NCBI RefSeq assembly: GCF_031626875.1 | Contig: NZ_JANDMF010000006.1 | Span: 1-64,000, forward strand | Source: Clostridium sp031626875 | GTDB lineage: Bacteria; Bacillota; Clostridia; Clostridiales; Clostridiaceae | Length of the DNA stretch: 64,000 nucleotides | Direction: 5' to 3' | Shown here: positions 35,066-44,303 of the stretch, in pieces | Layout of the letters: each line of letters begins with the position of its first letter | Numbering within the stretch: position 1 is the stretch's first letter | The notes under the pieces: generated by a model | Seen by the model: the letters and a program-made list of their open reading frames with translations, nothing else | Database searches by the model: none | What the model was told of the DNA's origin: nothing | Program-made: the position numbers and the translations under genes

Positions 35066-36118
35066 TTATTCCCCTCCATATACAAATATTTTCCTCAAAC
35101 TTTGCAAAAGCCTACTATTTTCAAAAGGTGATCCAATAGTGATTCTAAAACTATCATCTTCAAAGCTTCTTATGTTAATGCAATTCATTCTTAAGCCAGT
35201 AAGCAATGCTTCTTTATATGGAGTTCTTCCAAAAATATAATTAGCTTTAGATTTAAAAAATTCTACCTCTAACACAGCTTCTTTTTCTATATTTTTCAAC
35301 TTACTATAAAGTTTTTCTCTTTCCTCTACTATTTTTTTGCTATCTTCCTTAACTCTAGTTTGATTAGTTAATGCAACTTCTGCAACAGCAAGTGAAAGTG
35401 AACTAATACTATATGGTACCTTGCTTTCATTAAATTTTTTAATATTATCTTCACTTGAAATTAAAAATCCTATTCTAAGCGCTGCAAGTCCCCATGCTTT
35501 TGACAATGTTCTTGTAACTATTAAATTTTTATATTTATTTACTTCTCCTACTACACTTTCTCCATAAAATTCATAATACGCCTCATCTATAACAACATAT
35601 ATATTAGGAAAAGCTTCCACAACTCTTTTTACTTCATCTAAGCTAAATGCATATCCAGTTGGATTATTCGGATTAGAAAACATAACTAAATCCACATTCT
35701 CCTTTTTCCCAAGTTCTATCAACTTATCAATATCTACAAATCCATTTCTATCACTATGATATTTTATAATTTTGCCATTTTGTATAGATACATAGTAATC
35801 ATACATAGTAAAGTCTGGTGATACTGTTAATAGTTTTTTATTTTCTCCAATTACCATACTAATTATTAATCCCAGCATTTCATCTGAACCATTACCGACT
35901 ACTATATTATCTTTAGTTATTTCCTCTCCAATATATATAGAATATAATTCTTTAATTTTTACATTTTCATTATCAGGATACCTATTAAAATCAACCTTTC
36001 CAAATGAACTTTTCATCATTCCAAGCATTTCTTGCTCTATTCCTAAATAGCTTTCATTACCATTTAGATTTATTTCATTATCACCTCTTAAACTTATATA
36101 AGAATTTATTTCTTTCAT
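35066..36118 (-). CDS. hisC: Histidinol-phosphate aminotransferase
   Basis: 350 residues, fold type I PLP enzyme. PLP lysine in TRTLSKAWGLAALRIGF, phosphate and ring contacts in GNGSDEML and FSNPNNPTG. Transfers the amino group to imidazole acetol phosphate. Start overlaps the hisD stop by one base. A single copy of the 12-bp AT repeat seen in the accessory region occurs by chance at 35529. Confidence 0.95.
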   Translation of the reverse strand: MKEINSYISLRGDNEINLNGNESYLGIEQEMLGMMKSSFGKVDFNRYPDNENVKIKELYSIYIGEEITKDNIVVGNGSDEMLGLIISMVIGENKKLLTVSPDFTMYDYYVSIQNGKIIKYHSDRNGFVDIDKLIELGKKENVDLVMFSNPNNPTGYAFSLDEVKRVVEAFPNIYVVIDEAYYEFYGESVVGEVNKYKNLIVTRTLSKAWGLAALRIGFLISSEDNIKKFNESKVPYSISSLSLAVAEVALTNQTRVKEDSKKIVEEREKLYSKLKNIEKEAVLEVEFFKSKANYIFGRTPYKEALLTGLRMNCINIRSFEDDSFRITIGSPFENSRLLQSLRKIFVYGGE

Positions 36119-37404
36119 TACCTTATCCTCACTTTCACAGAATTTGCGTGTGCGGTAAGTCCTTCCTTGTTCGCTATATTAATTATCTTTTCCCCATCTT
36201 CTTTTATAGCTTCTTCTGAATAATATAAAAATGATGATTTTTTAATAAAACTATCTACTGAAAGTGCTGAAAAAAACTTTGCAGTACTATTTGTAGGTAA
36301 TACATGATTTGTTCCCCCAAAGTAATCGCCTATGGGTTCTGGTGTATTATATCCAAGAAATACAGATCCAGCACTCTTTACTTTTCCCAAATGCTCCATA
36401 GAGTTTTCAACCATTAATTCCAAATGCTCAGGCGCTATTTTATTTGAAACTTCTATACATTCATCAATACTCTTGCATATAATAATTTTCCCATAATTAG
36501 TTAAAGACTCTTTAATTATTTCTTTTCTTGAAAGACCTTTAATTTGTTTTTCTAATTCTAAATTAACATCTTCATATAATTTGCTAGATGTAGTAACTAA
36601 TATAGAAGAAGCTAACTTATCATGTTCCGCTTGTGACATTAAATCTGCAGCTATATAACTTGCACTTGCTCCTTCATCAGCTATTATAAGAATTTCACTT
36701 GGACCAGCAATCATATCTATATCAACTTTTCCAAACACAAGTTTTTTAGCTGTAGCCACAAATATATTGCCTGGGCCAACTATTTTATCTACCTTAGGAA
36801 TACTCTCTGTTCCATAAGCTAATGCAGCTATAGCTTGTGCACCCCCAACTTTATATATATTCCTAATACCAGAAATTTTAGCTGCAACTCCTATATATGA
36901 ATCTATCTTTCCTTCTTTATTTGGAGGGGTTACCATAACTATTTCTTCTACTCCAGCCACCTTAGCTGGTATTACATTCATTAATACCGATGATGGATAT
37001 GCTGCAGTACCACCAGGTACATACACTCCTACTGAATCTAAAGGCAATACTCTTTGTCCTAAAAATACTCCCCTTTCTTTATTCAATATAAAACCGCTTC
37101 CTTTTTGAGCTTTGTGATAATATTCTATATTTCTTTTTGCTTCACTAAGATTATTAATAAACTCCTTATCTACTGAGTTAAAACACTCTTCCAATTCTTC
37201 TTCACTTACTTTAAAATTTTCTAATTTTACATTATCAAATTTTTCAGTATATTCCTTTATTGCACTATCTCCTCTTAATCTAATATCCTTTAATATTTTT
37301 GATACAGTATCTAATATTTCTTGGCTTTCACTGTTTTCTCTATCCTCTAAATCTTTAATAAGAAGCTTCCATCCTTTTTCCTCTAAATTGAAAAGTTTTA
37401 ACAT
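36118..37404 (-). CDS. hisD: Histidinol dehydrogenase
   Basis: 428 residues. Zinc- and NAD-dependent oxidation of histidinol to histidine, the last two steps. Signatures: GVYVPGGTAAYPSSVLM, IDMIAGPSEILI, DLMSQAEHDKLASSIL, and GDYFGGTNHVLPT. 34 bp behind hisG. Confidence 0.97.
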   Translation of the reverse strand: MLKLFNLEEKGWKLLIKDLEDRENSESQEILDTVSKILKDIRLRGDSAIKEYTEKFDNVKLENFKVSEEELEECFNSVDKEFINNLSEAKRNIEYYHKAQKGSGFILNKERGVFLGQRVLPLDSVGVYVPGGTAAYPSSVLMNVIPAKVAGVEEIVMVTPPNKEGKIDSYIGVAAKISGIRNIYKVGGAQAIAALAYGTESIPKVDKIVGPGNIFVATAKKLVFGKVDIDMIAGPSEILIIADEGASASYIAADLMSQAEHDKLASSILVTTSSKLYEDVNLELEKQIKGLSRKEIIKESLTNYGKIIICKSIDECIEVSNKIAPEHLELMVENSMEHLGKVKSAGSVFLGYNTPEPIGDYFGGTNHVLPTNSTAKFFSALSVDSFIKKSSFLYYSEEAIKEDGEKIINIANKEGLTAHANSVKVRIR

Positions 37405-37438
37405 TTTCTATTCCACCTTTACCTATTGCTTATTGCTA

Positions 37439-38068
37439 TTACTCACTTAATACATTTCTTATTCTTTCTATAAATGACTCTATTTCTCTTTTTTTTATTT
37501 TAAAACTTGCTTTATTAACTATTACTCTAGCACTAATATCGCAAATTGTATCATATACTACTAACCCATTTTCTTTAAGAGTAGTTCCTGTTTCCATAAT
37601 ATCAACAATAGCATCACATAACCCTAAAATGGGAGCTAATTCAACTGATCCTTCAATTTTTATTATTTCAACATCCATACCTTTTTTCTTGAAATACTCT
37701 TTTGCTACGGTTGGATACTTTGTTCCTATTTTTATATGCCCAATTTTCTTTAGAAATTCATTTTTAGGTAATGAAGCAACAATAAATTTGCATTTACCTA
37801 AACCTAAGTCTAATACTTCATAATAGTCGTTACCCGATTCTAATAATGTGTCTTTGCCGACTACCCCAATGTCTGCAACCCCATGTTCTACATAAGTTAT
37901 CGAATCTGCAGCCTTAACTAAAAAATATTTAATTTCTTCCTTAGTATCACTAAATACCAACTTTCTACCTTTGTCTTTTAATTCTTCTGTACCAAAATTT
38001 GCTTTATCAAGTAATTTAACAGTTTCTTTTTCCAATCTTCCTTTAGTTAATGCTATACTTATACTCAT
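37439..38068 (-). CDS. hisG: ATP phosphoribosyltransferase, short form
   Basis: 209 residues, the short catalytic HisG that lacks the C-terminal regulatory domain and works with HisZ. PRPP-binding segment DIMETGTTLKENGL. Commits PRPP and ATP to histidine synthesis; feedback by histidine would go through HisZ. Overlaps hisZ by 4 bp. Confidence 0.95.
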   Translation of the reverse strand: MSISIALTKGRLEKETVKLLDKANFGTEELKDKGRKLVFSDTKEEIKYFLVKAADSITYVEHGVADIGVVGKDTLLESGNDYYEVLDLGLGKCKFIVASLPKNEFLKKIGHIKIGTKYPTVAKEYFKKKGMDVEIIKIEGSVELAPILGLCDAIVDIMETGTTLKENGLVVYDTICDISARVIVNKASFKIKKREIESFIERIRNVLSE

Positions 38069-39207
38069 CTATTATTACCTCCTTCCTGAACATTAATTCG
38101 ATTTTCATTTGGATTACAAATCATATTTACTACAAAACCTTGCTTTCTTAATTCTTCTGCTTTTTTGAAAGCTTCTATTTCAAATTTTTTTCCATAACAA
38201 AGTTTATATGATTGCTTTTGTTCAATTTTTTTATCCTTCATAATATCCATTACAGAATCAAGATTTATTGAAAAACCTACTGCTTTTCTATCTTCTCCAA
38301 AATATGAAATTAAATTATCATACCTCCCCCCACTTAAAACAGTAACACCAACCCCTTCAACATAACCTCTGAAAATTATTCCAGTATAATAATCAAGTCT
38401 TGGTACCATTCCCAAATCATAAGTTACCATATCTCCATATCCAAGTTCATATAATACTTCTGAAAGCTTTTCTAAATACTCTATACTATTTTTAACTTCA
38501 TCATTAAAACAATATTTTTTACCTTTCTCTAAGACTTCTTTGCCCCCAAAAAGCCAAGGAACCTTTTTAAAGAATTCTTTATAATTATCTTCCACTTCTA
38601 AATAATCTAAATATTCATCTAGTTCTTTTAAACTTTTTCTATCAATAAGTTCTGCTAATTTTATTCTATCTTCATCTCCTAAATTCAATTCTTTAATTGC
38701 CGAATTAAAGAAATTTATATTTCCCACTTCTAGTTTATAATCACTTACTTGTAAGACTTTTAAAACATCTAAAGCTGTAACTAAAATCTCTAAGTCTGAA
38801 AATTTATCTTCTGTTCCAACAAGTTCAACCCCACAGTCAGTGTATTCATTTTTTTTACCACCTAAACTTTCATGTACTCTATACACATTTGAACTATACC
38901 TGAATCTTATTGGTCCTGGAATATCTTTAAATTTAGTTGCAACTACCCTTGCTATTGGAATAGTCATATCAGGCCTTAATACTAATATTTTTCCTCTGTT
39001 ATCAAAAAACTTATAAACTTCTTCTTCTCTTAAGTTCTGAAATCCTGAATTGAAAGTCTCATAAAACTCTATTGTTGGTGTTACAACTTCTTTGTACCCC
39101 CATTTGTCCAGAATCTCCTCAATATCCATTTGTAATTTCTTTTTTATGGCACATTCACCTAAAACCAAGTCTCTTGTACCTTCTGGTGTTATATATTTTT
39201 TTGTCAT
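38065..39207 (-). CDS. hisZ: ATP phosphoribosyltransferase regulatory subunit
   Basis: 380 residues, HisRS-like catalytic core without tRNA-binding domain. Motifs: TPEGTRDLVLGE, RPDMTIPIARV, YRVHESLGGK, and GGRYDNLISYFG. Forms a hetero-octamer with HisG and binds histidine. First gene of the operon. GGAGGGGG precedes the ATG. Confidence 0.95.
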   Translation of the reverse strand: MTKKYITPEGTRDLVLGECAIKKKLQMDIEEILDKWGYKEVVTPTIEFYETFNSGFQNLREEEVYKFFDNRGKILVLRPDMTIPIARVVATKFKDIPGPIRFRYSSNVYRVHESLGGKKNEYTDCGVELVGTEDKFSDLEILVTALDVLKVLQVSDYKLEVGNINFFNSAIKELNLGDEDRIKLAELIDRKSLKELDEYLDYLEVEDNYKEFFKKVPWLFGGKEVLEKGKKYCFNDEVKNSIEYLEKLSEVLYELGYGDMVTYDLGMVPRLDYYTGIIFRGYVEGVGVTVLSGGRYDNLISYFGEDRKAVGFSINLDSVMDIMKDKKIEQKQSYKLCYGKKFEIEAFKKAEELRKQGFVVNMICNPNENRINVQEGGNNR

Positions 39208-39221
39208 AGCCCCCTCCTTAC

Positions 39222-39251
39222 TTTATCAATTTAACACGCTAAATCGATAAA
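39222..39251 (-). promoter_or_regulatory. Palindromic operator in the his operon leader
   Basis: Arms TTTATCAATTTA and TAAATCGATAAA (11 of 12 complementary) are separated by 6 bp. It lies between the expected transcription start (about 39255) and the ribosome-binding site of hisZ, the classic place for a repressor site. In several Firmicutes his operons are predicted to be controlled by HisR, a TrpR-family repressor; whether this is its site is inferred. No T-box or histidine leader peptide is seen. Confidence 0.6.
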
Positions 39252-39261
39252 TTATATTTTA

Positions 39262-39290
39262 ATATTAATATATGTATTTATTACTGTCAA
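39262..39290 (-). promoter_or_regulatory. his operon promoter
   Basis: On the minus strand TTGACA, exact 17-bp spacer, TAATAT. It lies 55 bp before the hisZ start and directly upstream of the palindrome. Confidence 0.8.
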
Positions 39291-39345
39291 TACTAACTTT
39301 TGTTAAATTCTATAAAAAAATTCATTTGCTTAAATTAATTTATTT

Positions 39346-39378
39346 ATAAAAAAAAGAGTGAAATCACAATTTCACTCT
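39346..39378 (-). terminator. Terminator of the thrC-thrB-ACT operon
   Basis: AGAGTGAAAT/ATTTCACTCT hairpin followed by a run of eight T on the minus strand. It separates this operon from the his promoter. Confidence 0.85.
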
Positions 39379-39390
39379 AAAAATATATTG

Positions 39391-39828
39391 CTATTCCATA
39401 GCAATAAATTCCACCTTTTCCACTCTATCTAGTCTTGACAAATCTTGTACTAATGTTTTTATATCTCCATCTAGATTATTTATATCAATAGTTAAAGTAA
39501 CATATGCATACCCATTCAATGGTATTCCTTGATTTATAGTTAATATACTACCACCAACGCTTGATATATAATTTAATATAGTAGATAACACTCCAGTTTG
39601 ATCTATTATCATAATATTAAATGTAGCCTTCTGTCCTCTTGGACTTTCAGAAAATTCAAAGACAAAATCTTTATATTTATAGTATACACTTCTACTAACT
39701 CCTGCTAACTTTGTAGCTTCTGTTACTTCCTTAACTTTACCTTCTTTTAATAATTTTTTCGCTTTTACAACTTTTTCATATACTTCTGGTAAAACTCTTT
39801 TATCTATTACAAAAAAATTCCCTTTCAT
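39391..39828 (-). CDS. ACT-domain protein (UPF0735/PheB-like)
   Basis: 145 residues. N-terminal helical part with a helix-turn-helix look (VKEVTEATKLAGVSRSVYYKYKDFV) and a C-terminal ACT domain (about 70-143, FNIMIIDQTGVLSTILNYIS). ACT domains bind amino acids. It follows thrB by 2 bp in a thrC-thrB-ACT operon, so it may sense threonine or a related amino acid; the family has no firm function. Confidence 0.85.
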   Translation of the reverse strand: MKGNFFVIDKRVLPEVYEKVVKAKKLLKEGKVKEVTEATKLAGVSRSVYYKYKDFVFEFSESPRGQKATFNIMIIDQTGVLSTILNYISSVGGSILTINQGIPLNGYAYVTLTIDINNLDGDIKTLVQDLSRLDRVEKVEFIAME

Positions 39829-39830
39829 TT

Positions 39831-40724
39831 CTAATCACCCTCTAGTACTATTGCCCCTACTTTATCAACTGATAATTCATATACATCCCACTCTAATCCC
39901 TTTATCTTTAAAAATTCTTTAATTTTATCACTAAATCCTATATTTTCTTTTAAAGATATAGCCATAATAGTAGGCCCTGCACCACTTAAATACGAAGCTA
40001 TTCCTTCTAACCTAAAAACTTCTTTCTTTACTTCATCGAAACCTCTTATAAGATTACTCCTATATTTTTCATGAAATGAATCTTTACAAGCATATTTAAG
40101 CAATTCTAGATTTTCATTTGATATTGCTGCAACTAATAAAGACGCTCTTCCTACATTGTAAATTCCATCTTTTAATGATATCTCTTTAGGTAAAACACTT
40201 CTTGCTTCACTAGTGGAAAGTCTAAAATTAGGTATTATAGAAACAAACCTTATTTTATCACAAACATTTATCTTTTGATGGTATACTTTTTCATCTTCCA
40301 TTATAGCAACAATCATATCCCCAAACACTGCTGGCGCAACATTGTCTGGATGACCTTCAATTTCAACAGCCATCTGAAGTATTTCATCTTTAGAAAACTT
40401 TCTCCCCAAAAGTTCATTAGCTCCAACTAGTCCCCCAACTATACAGCTTGAGCTACTTCCAAGTCCTCTAGATACAGGTACCGCCTGTTTTAATGCTGAT
40501 ATTTCTATTCCTTTAGGTTTATATCCACCTTTATTAAAACACTTCATCATAGCTTGATAAATTATATTTTCTTTATTGCAGAATTCCTCTGGAACTCCTT
40601 TAAAACTTAACCCATCTTCAATCTCTCTAAATCCAAATATATTATAAAGATTTAAAGCAACTCCTAACGAATCAAACCCTGGCCCCATGTTCGCTGAAGT
40701 AGCTGGCACTCTTACCTTTATCAT
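39831..40724 (-). CDS. thrB: Homoserine kinase
   Basis: 297 residues, GHMP kinase. ATP loop VPVSRGLGSSSS and N-terminal VRVPATSANMGPGFDSLG. Phosphorylates homoserine, giving the substrate of ThrC, encoded just upstream (8 bp). Confidence 0.95.
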   Translation of the reverse strand: MIKVRVPATSANMGPGFDSLGVALNLYNIFGFREIEDGLSFKGVPEEFCNKENIIYQAMMKCFNKGGYKPKGIEISALKQAVPVSRGLGSSSSCIVGGLVGANELLGRKFSKDEILQMAVEIEGHPDNVAPAVFGDMIVAIMEDEKVYHQKINVCDKIRFVSIIPNFRLSTSEARSVLPKEISLKDGIYNVGRASLLVAAISNENLELLKYACKDSFHEKYRSNLIRGFDEVKKEVFRLEGIASYLSGAGPTIMAISLKENIGFSDKIKEFLKIKGLEWDVYELSVDKVGAIVLEGD

Positions 40725-40732
40725 ATTAATCC

Positions 40733-42187
40733 CTACTTTAAATAAGATAAGAGAGCTTTTTCCATCTCATCTTTATCCCATACTTCATTGTGTAAAATTT
40801 TCTTTTTCTCTAGCCCAACTAAATTTTCAGGAATTTCTACCTTTGTTTCTTCAAATAACTTATTTAATACTTCAAAGTCATTTAATCCACTAATATCAAT
40901 ATCTAGTGAAGAACAAATGCTTCTCGGAAATTTATATGGACTTGCCGTTGATACAATCAATGACTGTCTATTATCTCCTGTTTCCTTCACATATTTTTTA
41001 TAAACTACTTCTGCTACCGCAGTATGTGTATCTATTAGATACCCCTCATTTTTATAAATATTACTTATTGCTTTTGAAACTTCTTCTTTTTCTGCAAAAT
41101 TCCCATAAAAATTCCCCATGAATTTGCTTATTTTTTCAGAAACTTTATAAACACCTTCCCCCATTAAGGAATCCATAAGTTTTTTTATTTCTTGTCCATC
41201 TCGCCCACTACCTTCAAATAATAATCTTTCTAAATTGGAAGATACTAAAATATCCATAGATGGAGATTCTGTCAAGATAAGTTCTCTTCTCTTATCATAT
41301 ACTCCACTTTGAAAGAAATCTGACAATACTTTGTTTTCATTTGATGCGCAAATAAATTTATGTACTGGTAGCCCCATTCTTTTCGCATAATATGATGCTA
41401 ATATATTACCAAAATTCCCTGTAGGCACTACTACATTTATTTCTTGCCCCATTTCAATTTTGCCTTGGTTAACTAACTCAAAATAACCATAGAAATAATA
41501 CACTATTTGTGGTACAAGTCTCCCTATATTTATTGAGTTTGCTGAAGATAAAAGATAGCCCTTTTTCTTTAATTCTTCTTTAAACTTTTCATCTCCAAAT
41601 ATTTCTTTAACCCCTGTTTGTGCGTTATCAAAATCACCTGTAATTGCAAACACCTTAACATTACTTCCTTCTTGTGTTGCCATTTGTCTTTCTTGAATAG
41701 CACTTACTCCATTTTTAGGATAGTAGACCACTACTTTAAATTCATCTACATCACTAAACCCTTCAAGAGCAGCTTTACCAGTATCCCCTGAAGTAGCAGC
41801 TAGTATAACTATATCTTCTTTTATAGTTAAAGTCTTCTTTGCTCTTTTCATAATTTGAGGAAGAAATAATAATGCAGCATCCTTAAACGCACTAGTTGGC
41901 CCATGGTACAATTCTAGAAATTCCTTATTTACCTCAACCTTAAAACGATTTTTATATGCATCATTAATTGCATCTCTTAATTCTGTTTCATCAATATCAG
42001 TGAAATATTCCTTTATTATATTAAAGGCTAGTTCTTCATATGATAATTGATTATTTTCTTTTAATGCATCAAACAAGTTTGGAAAAGATTCTGGAACATA
42101 TAGCCCTCCATCACTAGCTATACCTCGAATAATAGCCTCAGCTGATGTCACTCCTTTTTCTAATCCTCTTGTACTTTGAAATTTCAT
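40733..42187 (-). CDS. thrC: Threonine synthase
   Basis: 484 residues, the longer class of PLP-dependent threonine synthase. The N-terminal domain begins MKFQSTRG, the PLP lysine is in HGPTSAFKDAALLFLP and the phosphate loop in VVPTGNFGNILASYYAK. Converts O-phosphohomoserine to threonine. First gene of the operon, with its own promoter. Confidence 0.95.
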   Translation of the reverse strand: MKFQSTRGLEKGVTSAEAIIRGIASDGGLYVPESFPNLFDALKENNQLSYEELAFNIIKEYFTDIDETELRDAINDAYKNRFKVEVNKEFLELYHGPTSAFKDAALLFLPQIMKRAKKTLTIKEDIVILAATSGDTGKAALEGFSDVDEFKVVVYYPKNGVSAIQERQMATQEGSNVKVFAITGDFDNAQTGVKEIFGDEKFKEELKKKGYLLSSANSINIGRLVPQIVYYFYGYFELVNQGKIEMGQEINVVVPTGNFGNILASYYAKRMGLPVHKFICASNENKVLSDFFQSGVYDKRRELILTESPSMDILVSSNLERLLFEGSGRDGQEIKKLMDSLMGEGVYKVSEKISKFMGNFYGNFAEKEEVSKAISNIYKNEGYLIDTHTAVAEVVYKKYVKETGDNRQSLIVSTASPYKFPRSICSSLDIDISGLNDFEVLNKLFEETKVEIPENLVGLEKKKILHNEVWDKDEMEKALLSYLK

Positions 42188-42230
42188 TTTATCACCCCAA
42201 GTATATAATTATGTAAAAATTTCTTTTTTT

Positions 42231-42259
42231 ATTATATCATGTTCTCCCAACAAAAACAA
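42231..42259 (-). promoter_or_regulatory. thrC promoter
   Basis: On the minus strand TTGTTT, exact 17-bp spacer, TATAAT, about 45 bp before the thrC start. It overlaps one arm of a long inverted repeat. Confidence 0.65.
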
Positions 42260-42280
42260 GTGTTTTTATCAAGAGAACAT
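42239..42280 (-). promoter_or_regulatory. 42-bp inverted repeat upstream of thrC
   Basis: Two 20-nt arms around a 2-nt centre. As DNA the outer 8 and inner 7 bases match (ATGTTCTC and AAAAACA with their complements); in the leftward RNA the middle five pair mainly through G-U wobble. It overlaps the thrC promoter and lies 14 bp past the Nudix gene stop. It could be a poorly T-tailed terminator of the Nudix transcript or an operator. Confidence 0.5.
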
Positions 42281-42293
42281 CACCTTTTAATAT

Positions 42294-42851
42294 TTATTCT
42301 AAACTTAATAAAACCAATGCTCCTTTTATAGATACATTATGTTCTTTTACAAACTTTTTTGCATCACTTATTTTTAATTTAAACACTTCAATATCTTCAT
42401 CATCTTCTGTATGTTCATTTGTTATTTCTCCTTCAACTATCATTTTTACAATAGCTGTAGTCTCATCTGATAATCCTACAGAAGTATAACTTGGCTTAAG
42501 ATACAATTCATAACTTTTTGCTATTAAACCAGTTTCTTCATATAATTCCCTTTTTGCAGCTACTTCTATACTTTCACCTTTATCTACTATTCCTGCTGGA
42601 AGCTCATACAAATAATCAGATATAGCTGGTCTATATTGTTTAAGCATTACTACTTCCCCTTCTTCAGTAATAGGAATTATCATAACTCCATCACAAACAG
42701 TATGATCTTTAGTTACACAACTTAATTTTCTTCTTTCTCTTCTGCTAGCAACAAAATAATCTTTTGGAGTTCCTTTTCTATTTATTAGCTTTAATTTATA
42801 CATATTTAAAAATTTATTATTTGTTAACTGAACAATATCTATTAATCTCAT
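42294..42851 (-). CDS. Nudix hydrolase, ADP-ribose pyrophosphatase type
   Basis: 185 residues. Nudix box GESIEVAAKRELYEETGLIA-like pattern (G-x5-E-x7-REL-x-EE-x-G) near residues 92-113, preceded by the ELPAGIVDKG lead typical of ADP-ribose pyrophosphatases. Hydrolyses nucleoside-diphosphate sugars. 12 bp behind the PD-(D/E)XK gene, likely the same transcript. Confidence 0.88.
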   Translation of the reverse strand: MRLIDIVQLTNNKFLNMYKLKLINRKGTPKDYFVASRRERRKLSCVTKDHTVCDGVMIIPITEEGEVVMLKQYRPAISDYLYELPAGIVDKGESIEVAAKRELYEETGLIAKSYELYLKPSYTSVGLSDETTAIVKMIVEGEITNEHTEDDEDIEVFKLKISDAKKFVKEHNVSIKGALVLLSLE

Positions 42852-42863
42852 ATTAATCTCCTC

Positions 42864-43793
42864 CTAATTTATGCATAATCTTCTAAATTTACATTTCCTA
42901 CACTTATTTAAATTTTCACTCATCAAAAAATTTTCTTTAGTTATTGGTTTATTTTGAAGTTTATCTTCTAAAAAAGCATCAATAACATTTAAATCCATTC
43001 TTATTCTATATTTTATATATTCAATATCATCAATATTAAATATATACTCAACATTTTCACCTGATAGTAGATATTCTATTCTTCCTATAATTTTATCTAA
43101 ATTAACTCCATACCTCTCCATAACATATATTGCATAAACCATTAACTGCTCTTTATCTTGTTCTCCAATCTTACCAGTTTTCCAATCCACAATAATGTAA
43201 TTGCCATTTTCATCTATATACAACAAATCTATAAGTGCATAAACTTTTATACCAGAAACAAAAATAGAATCAAACTTTCCCTCATCAACTTCCAAAATCT
43301 TTTTTTCTGTATTTTTAATATCATTATAGGACTTAGAACTTATTAAAGCACTAGTACATATTTCAATTCTTTCTTTTATTTCTTTTACAACCTCTTCTCT
43401 AAGCCCTTCTTCATAATAATATTCTTGAAGCATCTCTCCTTTAGGATATTCATCCCATTCTCCAGTTTTAACTTTTTCTATACTGGCCTTCACTTCAGAA
43501 TTAAGCTTATTTCTCATATATACTTTCATTTGCTCTACACTAATTTTATTCTCATTATCTTTAATTTGATATTTTATAATTTCATGAAGTTTATCACCAA
43601 ACATAAGCCATATATTAGTTAACTTTTTCAATCTCCAAGAAATTTTTTGTTCATCTCCTGATTCATATATCCAGCCTTTATGTGAACCATAGTATGTGTA
43701 ATAATATTCTCTAAGACAATTTTGAAGCACTTTCATTTTTGATATACTCCAAGATTTTTCAGGATAGTCTCCCACTTTGTACCAATCGCCCAT
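42864..43793 (-). CDS. PD-(D/E)XK nuclease-family protein (RecB/AddB-like, probable Fe-S)
   Basis: About 309 residues. N-terminal WSISKMKVLQNCLREYYYTYYG and C-terminal CRKCKFRRLC give four Cys arranged as in AddB/Cas4-type iron-sulfur nucleases. The nuclease core is IDLLYIDENGNYIIVDWKTGK (Asp and the D-x-K motif), followed by QLMVYAIYV. The ATG at 43793 follows AGGAGGGG. A stand-alone DNA repair or processing nuclease; there are no cas genes or CRISPR arrays nearby. Confidence 0.75.
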   Translation of the reverse strand: MGDWYKVGDYPEKSWSISKMKVLQNCLREYYYTYYGSHKGWIYESGDEQKISWRLKKLTNIWLMFGDKLHEIIKYQIKDNENKISVEQMKVYMRNKLNSEVKASIEKVKTGEWDEYPKGEMLQEYYYEEGLREEVVKEIKERIEICTSALISSKSYNDIKNTEKKILEVDEGKFDSIFVSGIKVYALIDLLYIDENGNYIIVDWKTGKIGEQDKEQLMVYAIYVMERYGVNLDKIIGRIEYLLSGENVEYIFNIDDIEYIKYRIRMDLNVIDAFLEDKLQNKPITKENFLMSENLNKCRKCKFRRLCIN

Positions 43794-43901
43794 GACACCC
43801 CTCCTATTTCTCACAATTATCTTATACTATCATTATATATCTATTTTCACAAAATACCTAAAATATAATTAATCTTAATATCATCTTAATTTTTTATTAT
43901 A

Positions 43902-43930
43902 TTGTAATTATTAGCTATACTTTTTATAAT
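43902..43930 (+). promoter_or_regulatory. Promoter of the PspC-domain gene
   Basis: TTGTAA, 17-bp spacer, TATAAT, 55 bp before the ATG at 43985. Confidence 0.55.
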
Positions 43931-43984
43931 ACTCGCTTATAATTATATTGTTAAGTTTTTTAGTTTTAGGGGGGACTAACATTT

Positions 43985-44185
43985 ATGGATTCAAAAAAAA
44001 GATTATACAAAAATACATCTGAGCAAAAGGTTTTTGGAGTATGTGCAGGGTTAGCAGAATATTTTGATACTGATGTTACACTAATAAGAATTTTATGGAT
44101 TTTGGTTTTGTGTATGGGATGGGGATTTATTGCATATATTGCATGTGCTTTAGTTATGCCTGATAAAAGAGATATTATTAAATAA
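43985..44185 (+). CDS. PspC-domain membrane protein
   Basis: 66 residues, just a PspC domain: KRLYKNTSEQKVFGVCAGLAEYFDTDVTLIRILW, then a hydrophobic segment (about 37-58) and a short basic tail. PspC proteins take part in envelope stress responses in Proteobacteria; in clostridia the small form is of unknown role. Strong GGGGGG ribosome-binding region. Own promoter and terminator. Confidence 0.88.
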   Translation: MDSKKRLYKNTSEQKVFGVCAGLAEYFDTDVTLIRILWILVLCMGWGFIAYIACALVMPDKRDIIK

Positions 44186-44193
44186 TATAAATT

Positions 44194-44247
44194 AAAGGAT
44201 TGATTTTCAAGAACAAATTCACTTGAAAATCAATCCTTTATAATTTT
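44194..44247 (+). terminator. Terminator of the PspC gene
   Basis: An 18-bp perfect stem (arms at 44194-44211 and 44222-44239; AAAGGATTGATTTTCAAG) followed by ATAATTTT. Confidence 0.8.
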
Positions 44248-44275
44248 AAGAAAATTCTATTATTAATTATGTTAA

Positions 44276-44303
44276 TTGATAATTTTTTAATTAATGATAA
44301 AAT
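44276..44303 (+). promoter_or_regulatory. Possible promoter of the ECF S-component gene
   Basis: TTGATA, 16-bp spacer, TAAAAT. The leader to 44404 is about 95 nt and has one short hairpin (CAGC/GCTG at about 44323). No known riboswitch class was matched. Confidence 0.4.

Noticed and set aside
35529..35540. Functional copy of the 12-bp repeat in hisC
   Set aside because: A single copy within coding DNA, explained by ordinary AT-rich codons.
39208..39345. T-box or histidine attenuator for the his operon
   Set aside because: The leader is too short and lacks the TGGNACCGCG T-box sequence; no His-rich leader peptide is present.
42864..43793. Cas4 nuclease
   Set aside because: The Cys and PD-(D/E)XK pattern is shared with AddB/RecB-like proteins; no other cas genes or arrays are present.
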